NCBI RefSeq assembly: GCF_902806685.2
Contig: NC_048554.1
Coordinates: 6,634,001 to 6,698,000, forward strand
From: Maniola hyperantus
Taxonomy: Eukaryota > Arthropoda > Insecta > Lepidoptera > Nymphalidae
Reading direction: 5' to 3'
Length of the DNA: 64,000 nucleotides
The notes below the pieces were generated by a model, which had not been told where the DNA came from, did not search any database, and worked only from the letters and a program-made list of their open reading frames with translations. The stretch's first letter is position 1. Every line of letters starts with the position of its first letter. Shown here one piece after another: positions 1 to 12,845 of the stretch. The translations under genes and the position numbers were made by a program.

Positions 1-1310
1 CCGACTACCCGAATTTGGAAATAGGTCTGTTGCATGATAATTAGAAATTACCTACCCTGCCTTTTCGGGCTCTGGTTTCTATATTTAATTAAAATTACTA
101 GAATTTTAACAGAATCGATATAAATATTCATGTAGGTAATTGGAAGAATATTATGATAGGCAGGTTTTTATCCAAATATCACAAATTATTTCAAATGACC
201 TTTTGCTGCTGTTACTACGAACATCACCGTATTATAATAATTAACTAGTGAAAGTATCAAAATAGACTTATTTAATGAACGATGTAAGTGTAATTTATTA
301 AATAATGTGGTGACCCGTCGCGTCGTGGGAGACAGCAGATAATAGATCCCTCAGTATTATGAGAGCTATTATTCACTTCATCATAACTTTCATTTGATTA
401 CTTACCTGTTTAATAAGATAACCGTAAAATTCACACAGAGAATTATAGCATTATGATGTCTTAATTGTTTTTAAAAAAGTGCCAGAAACCACTTTTATTA
501 CATTTCATACCTACCGGTAGGTATTCAGGCTTTACGGTCAGTGAGAAACAGCTTTAATTTTACTCTCACAAAATGAATTCCACCATTAAAATATTGTTAG
601 GTAGGCAAGTAAGTACTTATCTACTTATTCCAAACACATCAAATTTGAAAACACTATTCATTCTCATTAAGAACAATGACTGGATTCATTTGAGACCTAT
701 CTTTTAAAATATTTGTATGTCTCAGATAGGTGCCCTAATTTAGTCGAAATTGTTATGACCCCCATGGACATCAATTTATCTTAAGAACACAGACAATTAA
801 TTATTTTTATGTTCACAAGTTTATATGAAGTTAAATTGTTCTAATAACTGGAGCGATATTTACTATTTAAATACCTTTAGGTATACATGCTGAAATGAAG
901 CGATTTTTAGTACGTAGGTATATATTCAGCAATGAGGAAGATCGCTACTGTGAAAATTCAATATTGATTGTTATGACTACGAATGTTGAAACAGGAATTA
1001 TTAAACAAAACTATACAAATCACATTGATATAATTTAATGACAAAAGGCCTACGTGATATGATACATCTTACAACAACATCTTTTAAGTTTTAAAGACCA
1101 TATTTAAATGTTATCTAGCAGCCAAATGATTTTTGCTTTATGTACCTACCTACAACCTACCTCCCTATCTAAAATAGCGTATACTTAGTTATCAAGTTAC
1201 TTACTTAGTTTCTCAATATTACTTAATTACGCTCACAGGAACTTTCTTGTACATACTTATTGCCTATATCTACATTATATAAATATACATACCTACCTAC
1301 CTATTATTTA
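1..1310. other. AT-rich intergenic stretch
   Basis: No gene, splice-bounded frame or recognisable repeat copy seen; only scattered TAGGTA/TACCTA runs. Confidence 0.5.
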
Positions 1311-1317
1311 TATTATT

Positions 1318-1533
1318 TAAAAGGTAAAGCTGACTGACTGATTGAATGACCTAACGCACAGCTCAAACTACTTGAAAGATCGGGCTGCAATTTGACATGC
1401 AGATAGCTAATATGACGTATACATCCGCTAACAAAGGATTTTTGAAAATTCAACCCCTGAGAGGGTAAAATAGGTGTTTGAAATTTGTGTAGTCCACGCG
1501 GACGCAGTCGCGGGAGTAAGCTAGTAGTTAGTA
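1318..1533 (-). repeat. Dispersed repeat E (GACTAGCTTATGCTCGCGACTTCG family)
   Basis: About 215-bp element running from a GACTGACTGA tract through CAACCCCTGAGAGGG to GTAGTCCACGCGGACGCAGTCGCGGGAG. The family recurs at least nine times in the window in both orientations, so a retroposed short element is likely. Confidence 0.7.
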
Positions 1534-2375
1534 AATAAGCGAGTTGTTTATGCAGCTCAAACTTTGAAGTTTTAATTACTATAAAAGCCACAAAGGAATA
1601 AACCCACTGTATAATTTTCTTTAAAACCGACTACCGCTTATGACGTAGCCTATAATCCTACGCAAATAATCACCCGTATCTATTCCTCCCGCATCTCCTC
1701 AATTTCAAAAATATTTTTCTTATAAACAAATTATAATAACAAGCATCATTCATAATACCTACGTGTGTGATAAATTGACTTTATTGATTGTGTGAAAAAG
1801 TTAACTATTTAGTAGATCTTTTTCGAATTTTGTTAATGATTTCAAAGGGCGGAAAGTGGAACTTTCTCACAATCATCGTTCATTATAACGATTACGATTA
1901 ATAATATTACTTTATCTTTAACCAAACAAAATGCTAGATACTAGATACGTTACCGTGTCCATTATAAGAATGTATTATTTCATAGGTAGGTAATTAGGTA
2001 TATTATGTAGGATGCATAGGAATTTGTAGATTTTCTCTCTCGCACATCGATATGATACGCCCCCTACACACAAGCAAGATATTACGGTAGATACTCTTAT
2101 TTTAACAAATATTTGTTTTATTTAACCGACTTCTTTAATATTTAGCTATAGGTACCTACTTAATTAGGTAAATTGCACATTTTATCAACCGTCGAGTTAG
2201 GTGTCCCATAACCACGATATATATAAAAATATGTGTATCGAGTCTGTATATATCCTTACGAGATAAGTATTTCACCGCCGTAAATTACCTCATTTAGGCT
2301 TATTAAAAGATTATGAAATATTATAAGTAAACTTAGCAGGTGCAGTATGTAGGTAGTAGATATCTACAGTAGGTA
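1534..2375. other. Intergenic stretch, no feature seen
   Basis: AT-rich, no open coding stretch or recognised repeat. Confidence 0.4.
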
Positions 2376-2377
2376 CA

Positions 2378-2552
2378 CGGCAGAAAATAATGTGGGTACC
2401 TTTAGAATGATATTTCGGCTTTGTAGAGCGTTAAATCTCTGTCACTCATACCTATGTGACGGTTTGTCGGTTTCAACGACGTAGACAGTGCTCTACGAAA
2501 CCGCTACCTCTTTCTAAAGGTCGAGGTACATTATTTTCTGCCGGGTACTGTA
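2378..2552. mobile_element. Hairpin MITE, family H (CGGCAGAAAATAATGT ends)
   Basis: Imperfect terminal inverted repeats: ggcagaaaataatgtgggta at the left and tacattattttctgcc at the right, with cctttagaa / ttctaaagg just inside. A second copy lies at 23630-23796. Confidence 0.7.
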
Positions 2553-3150
2553 GGTAGGTAGGTATTGTGTCTACGATTTAAATCGCTAGTTTTGTAAGGT
2601 CGGCTTCTTAGTAGGGGAATTGCTCACCTTTACGAGTTATGTGTGAAATACCTGTTGTACCTACTCATAATAGTGTCAACTATTAGTCAGCGCCGATTCA
2701 TAGCTTTGTAGGTAAGTACTTACCTACTACCTAATAACGTAAACCACTACCATGCGTCTTTTACAAGTATTTTACTACGATTCGTTGGAAATCGCTAATA
2801 GTGTTTTACCTAAGTTGTTCCGGACATGAGCTCGTACATGTTTGTTATTCATCCATTACGAATGTTTAGTATGATTAAATTGATAATTTACTGAAGTAAT
2901 AGGAATTTAATATGTCACCCGCCTGTCTAGGGAATAGGCACCGCATGACCATTGATGTCGGAGACTTTATGGGAGGATGGATAGGTAGATGTACCCATTG
3001 TTAACTTTTGCTGTCCAAAAATAGATAAAGTTACTTATACCTATATATTTTAAACTAGCCACTAGGTAGATATAAGGCAGATGGTTTTCATGTGCCGTTA
3101 AACCTGATGTTAAATAATGATAAAAGTTTTAACAGTTTAAACTGAATTTA
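2553..3150. other. Intergenic stretch, no feature seen
   Basis: No coding or repeat signal recognised. Confidence 0.4.
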
Positions 3151-3155
3151 TAACT

Positions 3156-3895
3156 AGCTGATGCCCGCGGCTTTGACCGCGTGGATTTAGGTTTTTAGGA
3201 CAAAAGTAGCCTATCGGTAGTAACTAGTAACTAGTCCCCGGGGTGCAAGGTAGGTATCTCAGTAACACGTAAAAACATTTAAACGCATGATCATTTTACA
3301 ATCCCGTGGGATCACCAAGATTTAGGAATGCAATTCCTTCCAGCATCAGGGCTGAGGAGTTGGGTCCTCGAGTTCAAAAGTCTTTACTTGGTGCCTCTAG
3401 GAGTTTTGGTGGTCAGGTCCCGTACAGCATCAGGACTGAGGAATGGGAATCCAATTTTTTTATGGGACAATATCGCAAAGATTTTCTATCGATTAAAAAA
3501 AATTGCGCAAATCGGTTCAGAAATCTCGGAGATTTCGGTGTCGAAAAACACAACTCCTCGTTTTTTTATAGTCGGTTAAAAAGTACTAGTACCTATAACC
3601 ACTCCTTGGTTAATCCTCTACTTGTCTATGAAAGTCCCGCCAAAATAGTTTTAGCCGTTCCGAAGATTAGCCCGTTCAAACAGACAGACAAAAATTTTAA
3701 AAAACGTGGGATTCAGTTATGGTACAGTTCAAGTAACCATAAAATTAACTTAATTAGAGGTAGTTATTCCAAAATTATAGACAAACACTTCAATTTTATT
3801 TATTATTATAGAGTACCTATAGATACGGTGCTAGGCAGGAAGTTGGCGGGGCGGCGGTGGCGCGGGCGGCCGCCCGGCCCGTTGAGATAACCGGC
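3156..3895. repeat. Composite dispersed repeat with terminal GC-rich block
   Basis: Begins like family G (AGCTGATGCCCGCGGCTTTG) and continues through a second repeat shared with 11,585-11,820 (matching from the tccctggttaatcctctactt region to tattta/tag near the end). It spans a 194-codon open frame, which I read as accidental. A 60-bp GC-rich block with GCGGGCGGCCGCCCG closes it. Confidence 0.6.
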
Positions 3896-4654
3896 GACAA
3901 AATCAATGTGTTGTGCTCCTGTAACCACTGCCAAAGTCCAAGCTAAATATTATTCATATCAATTACCTAGGTACTTAATATTATAAATGCGAAAGTGCGT
4001 CTGTCTGTCTGTCTGCTAGCTTTTCACGGCCCAATAGTTTAACCGTTTTTGATAGGTACCTTACCTAAAGAGTTAGCTTACCAACATCGATGGACATACC
4101 TACCTACTTAAGTTACTTTTTTTTAAAGTAACTTACGTAGGTAAAAACTTCAAAAATAAAAAATCAATGGGTCAAAATCAATGAGTTCCCACGGGATTCT
4201 TAAAGGCCCATCCGTTTAACCGATTTATGTTTGGTTCAAGTAGCTTGCTTCCCGGACATTGACACAGGCAAATTTTTATCCCCGAAAATCAAGTTCACAT
4301 GGCAATTTTTTACAACCTAAATCCACGGGGACGAAGTCGTGGGTATCATCATCTCAGCGAAGGCTTAGTAAAAGGTTCCCGTCAGCACCCTTCGGGAACG
4401 GAACCCTAATAAATCAAACGAAATCATACGGCAGAGATTTTCCTACTAATATAAACCGAGACATAATAATATCCCTGTCAACTAAATCGTATGGTATCTG
4501 TTCTTTGTAGCAGCCCACCGTGAAGGATTATAATAAATCCCCCCTTGAAACTTCCGGCAATATCATCCGGCAATTTTTCACTTAAGGTCTTAAGGTCACT
4601 TCTTGAGTAGGAATAAGAGGTAAGTCCATGTGCCCACTGCCCACCATAATTATT

Positions 4655-4915
4655 AGGGTTCTGTACCTGAAAGGTGCCAACGGAACCCTATTACTACTGC
4701 CGTCGTCCGTCCGTCCATCTGTCTGTCAACAGGCTGTATCTCGTGAACCGTAGTAGGTAGAGAGTTGGAATTTCACATAATGTGTAGGTATTTCCATTGC
4801 TGCTAAAACAAAAAATTATAAAAATTTAAAAATGGCCGCCATGAAAAAAATGTCTTATTTCTTGTACGAACGGTAATAAGGTAACTATTTGCGTGCGAGT
4901 CACTCGCACTTGATC
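4655..4915. repeat. Dispersed repeat K (GTCCGTCCGTCCATCTGTCTGTCAAC)
   Basis: Contains agggttctgtacctgaaagg, a CCGTCCGTCC tract and CTGTATCTCGTGAACCGTAG. Related copies at 5735-5902, 39470-39630 and 40640-40790. Confidence 0.55.
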
Positions 4916-4916
4916 G

Positions 4917-5366
4917 ATTTTTAGGGTTCCGTACCTAAAAAGGAAAAACGGAACCCTTATAGGATCACTTTGTTGTCTGTTTGTCTGTCTGTCTGTCTGT
5001 CCGTCTGTCTGTCAAGAAACCTACAGGGTACTTCCCGTTGACCTAGAATCATGAAATATGGCAGGTAGGTAGATCTTATAGCTGACATTTGGGGAAAAAT
5101 CTGAAAACCGTGAATTTAGGGTTAGATCACACAAAAAAAAAATTGTGGTCATGAACTAATAATTAGTATTTTCAACTTTCGAAGTGAGTGACTATATCAA
5201 GTGGGGTATCATATGAAAGGTCTTCACCTGTACATTCTAAAACAGATTTTTTTTTATTTTTATGCATCATAGTTTTTGAATTATCGTGCAAAATGTCGAA
5301 AAAATACGACTGTAGTACGGAACCCTCATTGCGCGAGCCTGACTCGCACTTGGCCGGTTTTTTTTA
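4917..5366 (+). repeat. Dispersed repeat B, near full length
   Basis: About 450-bp non-coding element starting agggttccgtacctaaaaagg, with a GTCTGTCTGTC tract, cttcccgttgacctagaatc, gtggggtatcatatgaaagg and ending gcactTGGCCGGTTTTTTT. Its start forms a small hairpin (gggttccgt / acggaaccc). At least ten copies occur in the window. Confidence 0.8.
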
Positions 5367-5734
5367 ATCGTTTGCAATTTCGTTATTTATGAGATAAGAT
5401 GATAATTGATAATATAGCACAAAACACAAAATATGTAACTTTATATGACTATGTAGGTACTTAGATAATACTATATCATATCAACGTGGGCTATGTTTTA
5501 ATTTATAAGTATAAGTACATAATTTAAAAGATATATCCACCGCAATGTGTTTTGTAATCTTGAGTAAGTAGGTACCTACTTAGTATTTTCAGCGTAATAA
5601 CTTACATAATATTATATTTGTAGAGTACGTACACCAATCTATATGTTACTGATGGACTTCAATTAGAAACTCTCGCGTCAATAATAATAAAAATCATTCA
5701 ACCTGGGCGAGTCGGACTATATGAATAATTTCAT

Positions 5735-5902
5735 TATTTATTGTTATACCTAGCAGCAATAGAATAACACATCCTGTGAAAATTTGAACTCTACCTATTA
5801 CGGTGCACGAGATTCAGCCCGCTGACAGACAGACAGACGAACGAACGAATGGTCAGCTGAGGCCTAATCCCGTTGGCATCCTTCGGGCAGGGAACCCTGA
5901 AC
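5735..5902. repeat. Dispersed repeat K copy
   Basis: Shares tgtgaaaatttgaactctacctattacgg and cagcccgctgacagacagac with 39470-39630 and 40640-40790. Confidence 0.5.
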
Positions 5903-6227
5903 AGCATCAAGTATGAAACCAAAAATTATAAAACTGGAACTGTTTTGCAAAATATATTATGTGAAGCATAGATTATTATTATTGGTCTCACTACGTTCTA
6001 CATGTAAAGTATTTAAATTTTAAATCCTTTGATTGCTGACTAAAAAGGCAATAGGCTGTCTTTCAAGTGTTCATTGTATCGATTTGTCATTCAATAAAAT
6101 GGAGTCATCACCGACGATCCGTGAGTCATACGAATCAAATCATAATATTGAAAACGTCGTTATTTTATACAAATTATCTCAGCCAATAAAAGTTTTTATG
6201 TGTCACATACCTAAGTAGTACGTCGGT

Positions 6228-6292
6228 ACAGTACGCGACAAATCGACATGGCAATTGGGGTATGAGACGGGGTGACGCCCCGCACACTGTAC
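6228..6292. mobile_element. Half copy of GC-rich hairpin MITE (family P)
   Basis: Has the family end tacgcgacaaatcgacatgg and GACGCCCCGCACAC; the second arm is missing. Confidence 0.6.
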
Positions 6293-6449
6293 ATAACTAC
6301 ATAAAAGTGGGTGTACCTTAACCCTATTCCATAACCATGTTTCAATTATTTTTGTAAATCCTTGGTTCATTGCCCAACATGAGATTTGAAACATTACCTA
6401 TTTATCGTTTGAGTTATTATGTAGTAGGTACCTACTTCTAAATATCTAA

Positions 6450-6652
6450 AAAGAAAAGGTGACTGACTGACTGACTGATCTATCAACGCAAAGCTAAAAC
6501 TACTGGACGGATCGGGCTGAAAGGCATGATAGCCTATTATGACGTAGACATCCACTATGAAAGGATTTTTGAAAATTAAACCCCTAAGGGGGTAAACTAG
6601 GGGTTTCAAATTTGTGAAGTCCACGCGGACAAAGTCGCGAGCATAAGCTAGT
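6450..6652 (-). repeat. Dispersed repeat E copy
   Basis: GACTGACTGACTGATCTATC through CCCCTAAGGGGG to gcgagcataagctag. Confidence 0.7.
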
Positions 6653-6659
6653 CTTAAAA

Positions 6660-7955
6660 TAATGTAGGTATTGCAAATTTTTGAATATAATGCGTGCTAT
6701 AAAATTGTCACAATTTTTTTTTGGCATTATAATAATTTAAACACTGATCGGTCTCACTTCTCAGTAGCAAAGTATTTTCAAATCACTGTTTCAGTATTTG
6801 TATTCGCTCTCCAGTTTTCGTACATTTCATTGTTTCAGTAAAATTTGAATTTATTTTCAATCGTTTAAATAAAATAAAATAGGTATAGGTACTTAGTAGA
6901 GTTATTAAAGAGTGGCCGATATCACTAGGTACTCACTGACCGATAATGTAATTTCTAGGTAAGTACGGTAATTTCCTTTGCTTGACGGAAATGCCTTATC
7001 TATTTCGCGTAATAGATAATTAATTGAGTACCTTTATATAGTAATTAGTGAGAGAAAATCATACTCAACAAATACTTAATAACAATCGTCACTCAGTGTA
7101 ATAGTTAACACCTATTATAGTATACCTATCTACTTAAATGTCTGCTAAATAGCATAATCAGTCAGTGACTTGACTCAGACAGACAACGAAGTAATCCTAT
7201 AAGGGTTCCTTTTATTATCTGGAGATATGGAAACTTAAAATAGATACTTAATATAGGTATAGTACGTGACAGGTCGAGATGGCACACTGTAGGTAGTTAC
7301 CTACCTAGTATGTATAATGTCAATGGTCGGTAAATTGCTGCAGCATCCATTGATAAGTAGGTAATCAGGTACCTAAGCGTAACATTTCTAATTCCAATCC
7401 AAGATTGAAATCCAAGAAATCTCATTGAATTTCTGATGAATCTAAAAGGCAAAACAGTTGGAAAAAGGAATTGCATGTTTTAAATAATTGTAACAGCAAT
7501 TTTCAGATCATTTTGTTGTTACAAAATTACGAAATCGATCCCAATAGAATCGCGGTCACAATAACGATTAAAAAATTAAATGCAGCCTCGAATTGGAAAT
7601 AAACAATACAGTAGTTTGTTGGGAAATAGTTTTATTTCACAGCTACCTACCTACTTCGTTTTGCAACACATATTAGGTAGTAGATATGTCATAATAGTAT
7701 AATACAGTAGTATTTGTATTCACCACACCATCCCACGTAATCTGCGAATCAGGGCACATGGTGCCATCAAACTGAGCAGCGAAGGCAAGCAAAGCTGCCT
7801 AGCGACGCCTAGCCGATGGACCTCATCATTACAAATTCCCTAAATCCTTACAGTAGATTAGATACGGAAATATCTACTTTATACAACTCTGTCCCAAACC
7901 ACCTCGGTCTCCCCTACCTATTTTCTCACCCGTTCGATCACATGAGTAGATTTTT
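6660..7955. other. Intergenic stretch
   Basis: No gene recognised; a short repeat-like tract (gacagacaacgaagtaatcctataagg, 7180-7215) is a scrap of family B. Confidence 0.4.
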
Positions 7956-7959
7956 TTAT

Positions 7960-8236
7960 TCAGAATTCAGATACAAGTTAGCCTTTGATTGCAATCTGGT
8001 AGTGATGATGGTAATATGACAGTTTTTATTAAACCCTATAACCCCTTTGGTTTCTACACGGCGTCGCATCGGAATGCTAAATCGCTTGGCGGCACGCTTT
8101 GCCGGTAGGATGCTACCTAGCCACGGCCGAAGCCTCCCAATAGACCAGACCAGAAATTTAGAAAAACCCCTGCCGGGAATCAAACCCGGGTCCTCCCACT
8201 AATAAGGCCACAGCGCTTACCACTGCGCTAGGGTGG
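7960..8236 (-). mobile_element. tRNA-derived SINE, family D, full copy
   Basis: The plus strand reads the complement of a tRNA-like head at 8165-8236: ccgggaatcaaacccgggtcc complements a B box, and cagcgcttaccactgcgcta complements an A box. The body ttggtttctacacggc recurs at 35150 and 58155. Confidence 0.75.
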
Positions 8237-8574
8237 TCGTCGAAATTCTACACTAACCTCTGTGCCAAATTTCAGCTTTCTAGGTCAAACGTCAAAGGGT
8301 TTGGGGATTTGGGCTGGGTGTTCATGAGTCAGTTAGTGAGTAATGAATAGTTAGAACTTAGTTACTACCTTTTAGGTATTGTTCAGTAATGATATTAATA
8401 ATTTCCTTTTTGTTTATAATATATTGTTATTTATTACCTAGTCTAGACCTGTAAGTATTATTCATACACAGATTAGTCTACCTATTCACACTGTGGTTTA
8501 ATTGCAGAATTAATATTATTAATTAAAATCTTTTACGATGTTCTATACGACATAATACAAATAATCATCATCAC

Positions 8575-8735
8575 CATGATGTATGTATGTATGTATATAC
8601 TTTATTGCACCACAGAAACACAAATGACAGGTTACAAAAAGAAATCTTAATAAGTAGGTACAAAAAGGCGGTCTTATCGCTAAATAGCGATCTCTTCCAG
8701 ACAACCTTAACGCTAGGGAAAAAACGAACAAATGG
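8575..8735 (-). mobile_element. 3' end of a non-LTR retrotransposon
   Basis: On the minus strand: ttgtctggaagagatcgcta, then cttttt..., ending GTGGTGCAATAAAGTATATAC followed by a (CATA)n tail. A terminal AATAAA plus simple repeat is typical of LINE 3' ends. Confidence 0.6.
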
Positions 8736-8979
8736 ACAATGGGAGGTGGTGTAAAATAAACCTAAATACCAATAGCTAAATAAACTAAACCATATAATAA
8801 GAATATAAAATACATATTGTTAATACACTAATACATACAAATAAAGTATAATAGACATACATAAGACTACATAGATATATATACACATATAGATTTAAAT
8901 AATAAACTATGCCGTTACTGATGATAGCAAAGAGATAGGTAATGATCTTTGACGTCAATTTTAAATTTGTTAAGGGATT

Positions 8980-9256
8980 CAGCATGATCAACCCATCGCC
9001 GCCCCACTACACTACAGAGCACGGGTCTCCTCTCAGAGAGAAGGGTTTAATAGTTTACCACGCTGGTCATGTGTGGATTGGTAGACTTCACACACCTTTG
9101 AGAACATTATGGAGATCTCTCAGGTATACAAGTTTCCTCACGATGTTTTCCTTCGCCGTTAAAGCAAGTGATAAATATTTAATTACTTAAAACCATCGAT
9201 GCCTATAAAACACTTAACTCCGAAAAGTTAGAGGTGAGTGCCCGGGATCGAACCCC
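8980..9256 (-). mobile_element. tRNA-derived SINE, family A
   Basis: Reverse orientation. Body includes ttgagaacattatggaga, tttcctcacgatgttttcct and aactccgaaaagttagaggt, then gggatcgaacccc, the complement of a B box. Further copies at 10927, 20800, 24592, 42520, 46385, 56625 and 59525. Confidence 0.78.
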
Positions 9257-9744
9257 CATACAAATAATATAATATAGGTAATATGTATACTTACCTAAGT
9301 AATATTTTTACATCATTGATTCGACCGCAATGACGCGATTCGCGAACTATACCTACCTATCGACGCACGGTTTACAGGAATGAGTAGGTAAAACTAAAAC
9401 AACGTGTTAGACGGCGTGAGTCGTGACTCGTGCCTCGGGACTCCCGCAACGATGAACATTCTACGCATTGATGTAGTAGGAATCTTCGGTTATAAGCCAC
9501 TGGCTAGGGTTGCCCACCAATCACTATGTTTTTTTAAAAAGAATACTGACTGATCAAATATAGACAGACGAAGTCGCGGGCAAAAGCTAGTAATAGGTAG
9601 GTAGGTATATAAAATGTATTTTGTGTAGGCTAGTTGCATATCAGGTGGTTAAAGTTAGATTACGGTTGCCGTTATTATGGGGAAAATGGGGTGTAAGTCA
9701 GGGTTTAACTTTGGACCATTAGGTAGTATAAATGCAATTGGAAG

Positions 9745-9937
9745 TATGAATTGTCCAAAATGCTTTTTTTTTTAAAGAATATTAGCCATGTTAAATGACT
9801 GATATTCCCCTTTCCTCTCCAACTAAGCGTCAGGCTTGTGCTAGGAGTAGGTACGACAATAGTGCAACGAGCGGGGTTTGAACCGTCGACCTTTCGGTTT
9901 TCAGTCCACTCCTTTACCGGTTGAGCTATTGAGGCTC
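9745..9937 (-). mobile_element. tRNA-derived SINE, family C
   Basis: Ends in the complement of a tRNA-like head (ggtttgaaccgtcgaccttt as B box; ctttaccggttgagctattg as A box). Other copies at 32187, 42313 and 61205. Confidence 0.8.
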
Positions 9938-10926
9938 TTTTTTTTTGGTGGTCAAAGTTTAGTGGTAATCGTAACGTAGGTACATAATTATATACCTAAA
10001 GGAGATCGCCCGTGAACGGGCCCTCTTTTGTGGCGTCGCGTCAAAACTTAAATTGAATTTTTTTAAAATGTGTTATTTTTTTACGATTATGTTTTATAAC
10101 GACTTTTTTTCACTCTATTATTGAAAATATCCACAATTACAGTTAGAATCGTAAACATGCATTTATTTTGAAGAAGTATTAATTAAATATAACCTCAATA
10201 TCAGCAATACAAAAAATAAGATTTCTTTATAACCAGGGTGAATAAATAGAAATCGTTTGCAGAATGTAAAGAGTTAATTATTTGTCTACAAAATAAAATT
10301 AAAACCATGGTGACATAACAATTATATTAGGGGGGCCCAAAGCTCCTAAGAAAATGGGCAATCTCTTTTAATGCTAACTTCAACTTCAATCAACAATGAA
10401 TGATAGCCATCAAGTTCGGTATCAATTTTTATTCCATTGAAGGTTGTCTACGAAACAATATTTTAATATCACTCAGTGAAGCAGGAATGTCGAACCAATC
10501 AATGTCAAATGTGTTTGCTGGCTGTTGATTTTAAATAAAATAAATAATATAAATTTTACTGTTGATCATTGAACTAGCGAATGATGATAATATGACTAAA
10601 ATGAACAGCCCTAGAAGTTGTCTTTATTAGGATACGAGTGAGAGTACGTACCCACATAAAAATGATGATCTACGTTTGGGGTATTTCTGTTAAAAATACC
10701 TATAATTACAGACAACTATTTTTCCTAATATGCATTAATAATTATTAATATGTGTTTTTATTATACAATACTTTCGCTTTCACTCGACAACTTTCTTAAT
10801 AGAAACATAAATAGGTAGGTAGGTATAATAATAAAGGATGTGATAGTGAAATTAATTCATGAATGTCCCGCCGCGCCGAGTTTTACGTAAACAAGAGGAA
10901 ATTATGTCTAGCTAGGAACCATCCGA

Positions 10927-10999
10927 GCTGTGATAGCCTAGTGGTTAGGAAGTCCGCCTTCTAATCGGAGGTCGGGGGTTCGATCCCGGGCACCTCTAC
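10927..10999 (+). mobile_element. SINE family A, tRNA-like head only
   Basis: tgatagcctagtggttagga (A box) and gggttcgatcccgggca (B box) are intact, but the body is absent. I read it as a truncated SINE rather than a tRNA gene, because the flanking 3' sequence and the acceptor stem do not pair. Confidence 0.7.
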
Positions 11000-11071
11000 C
11001 TTTTTTTGTTATTCATTATAGGCAAACGCTTGACCACAATCACACCCGATAAGTGTATATATATCTTACTA

Positions 11072-11275
11072 GCTGATGCCCGCGACCGCGTGGAATCAGG
11101 TTTTTTTAAAATCCCGTGGGAACTTCTTGATTTTCCGTAATAAAAAGTAGCCTATGTCACTTTCCAGGTCTTTATCTATACCCATGCAAAAAATCACGTC
11201 AACCCGTTGCACCGTTGCGACGTGATTGAAGGACAAACCAATAAACCAACAAACAAACACATACCTATTCGCATT
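11072..11275 (+). repeat. Dispersed repeat G (AGCTGATGCCCGCGAC...)
   Basis: Runs from agctgatgcccgcgaccgcg through atcccgtgggaacttcttga and aaaaaatcacgtcaacccgt to aaccaacaaacaaacacata. The family recurs more than ten times. Confidence 0.7.
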
Positions 11276-11872
11276 TTATAATAAGCAAACGTTTGACCAC
11301 AATCACACCTGATAGAAGTGTTTATATCTTATACGATGGTTCATGGTACCTACCAAGTCCTTCGTGTGCGAGTCCGACTCGCACTTGACCGGTAGGTATT
11401 TACTTTTAAGAACATACATATCTACATAGAATAAATTCTATGTGCACACTGCACATTCCTTGTTTGAAAACGGCTTGCCTTCGGACAATGCAGTTTGTAA
11501 AGAGTAAAACCTCAACTAGCATTACGTTTTACTACTGAATGCATTACAATAGCAATAGCCGCAAGTAGGTACATAGTAGCCTACTCCCTGGTTAATCCTC
11601 TACTTGCCTGTGAAAGTCCCGTCAAAATAGGTTCAGCCGTTCCGAATATTAGCCCGTTCAAACAGACAGACAGACAAAAAATTTAAAAACGTGTGATTCA
11701 GTTATGGTACCTATAGTTCAAATAACCGAATACCGCTTAATATGAGGTAGTTATTTCGTAATTAGAGACACAGACAGACACTTCAATTTTATTTATTAGT
11801 ATAGAGTATAGATAATATTATACTAATTCCCACAATTAATGACTTCATAATATAAGGTCATACCATCTATAG

Positions 11873-11962
11873 GTGCGCACACCCGCAGGTCACAATGCGC
11901 TCACACGCACTGGGGTTCCCCGCACTCCCCGATTGCCATCTCCACCTGTCGCATACTTGTAT
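11873..11962. mobile_element. GC-rich hairpin MITE family P, partial
   Basis: gattgccatctccacctgtc with gcgcacacccgcag; left end degraded. Confidence 0.55.
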
Positions 11963-12244
11963 AGGCTGGTGCCTGTTGACATCGGATACTTTACGCTTTA
12001 CAATTTTAATGGGAATAGCTTTCCTTTATGCAAAAAAAAAACAATCTACCTACGGCGGAAAATTACGGACCCTTCTGCATCGTTTCCACTTTTCAACGTT
12101 GGAAAACCGGTCAAGAGACAAGAGTGCAGTAAAAATAGTTATTTTTAGACGGTGTTATGAAATCGCTAACAAGAATAAAGACTAGATATTTTAGGTAGGT
12201 ACCTATTACCTATAGGTACCTACCTAGGTAAGTAGACTTTTAAT

Positions 12245-12533
12245 TTTTAGGTTTCCGTACCTCAAAAGGAAAAACGGAACCCTTATCACTTCGTTGTCTG
12301 TCTGTCAAGAAACCTACAGGTTACTAGACCCCGTTGACCTAGAATCATGAAATTTGGCAGGTAGGTAGCTCTTTTAGCACACATAAGGGAAAAAATCCGA
12401 AAATCGTGAGTTTGTGGTTACATCATGAACAAATAATTAGTATTTTCAACTTTCAAAGTAAGGTTAATATAACTACCAAGTGAGGTATCATATTATGAAT
12501 GAAAGGGCTTTATATGTATATTCTATAAAAAAA
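12245..12533 (+). repeat. Dispersed repeat B, left half (interrupted)
   Basis: Starts ggtttccgtacctcaaaagg and stops at tatattctata. The matching right half resumes at 14054 with agatttttataggtacatta, so a 1.5-kb insertion splits one copy. Confidence 0.7.
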
Positions 12534-12540
12534 TCAAAAA

Positions 12541-12845
12541 AAAATAAAAACCAACTTCAATAACCACCAACACTTAAAAGTAAAAAATAATTTAATTTAT
12601 TACCCGTATATTATGTATACAAGAGTTATTGTAGTTCTATAGTAATATTTTTTGGAGCCGGTGCCAATTAGCCGCACGAACCGTCTATCTACTCTTCATA
12701 GTGTTTTGCGACTCCACATTGGCACCGACTCCAAAAAATATTACTATAGAACTACAATAACTCTTGTATACATAATATACGGGTAATAAATTAAATTATT
12801 TTTTACTTTTTAGTGTTGGTGGTTATTGAAATCGGTATTTTTTTT
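12541..12845. repeat. Long near-perfect inverted repeat (two arms of about 125 bp)
   Basis: Left arm includes gtagttctatagtaatattt and ggagccggtgccaatt. The right arm is its complement (attggcaccgactcc, aaatattactatagaactac). Arms continue outward through atacacgggtaataaat-type sequence. The spacer is about 50 bp. Confidence 0.85.

Noticed and set aside
3306..3890. 194-codon open frame on the plus strand
   Set aside because: It runs through pieces of dispersed repeats that recur elsewhere (11,585-11,830), with no splice context or protein-family resemblance.
10927..10999. Possible tRNA gene with A and B boxes
   Set aside because: The sequence matches the head of the SINE A family and lacks a paired acceptor stem.
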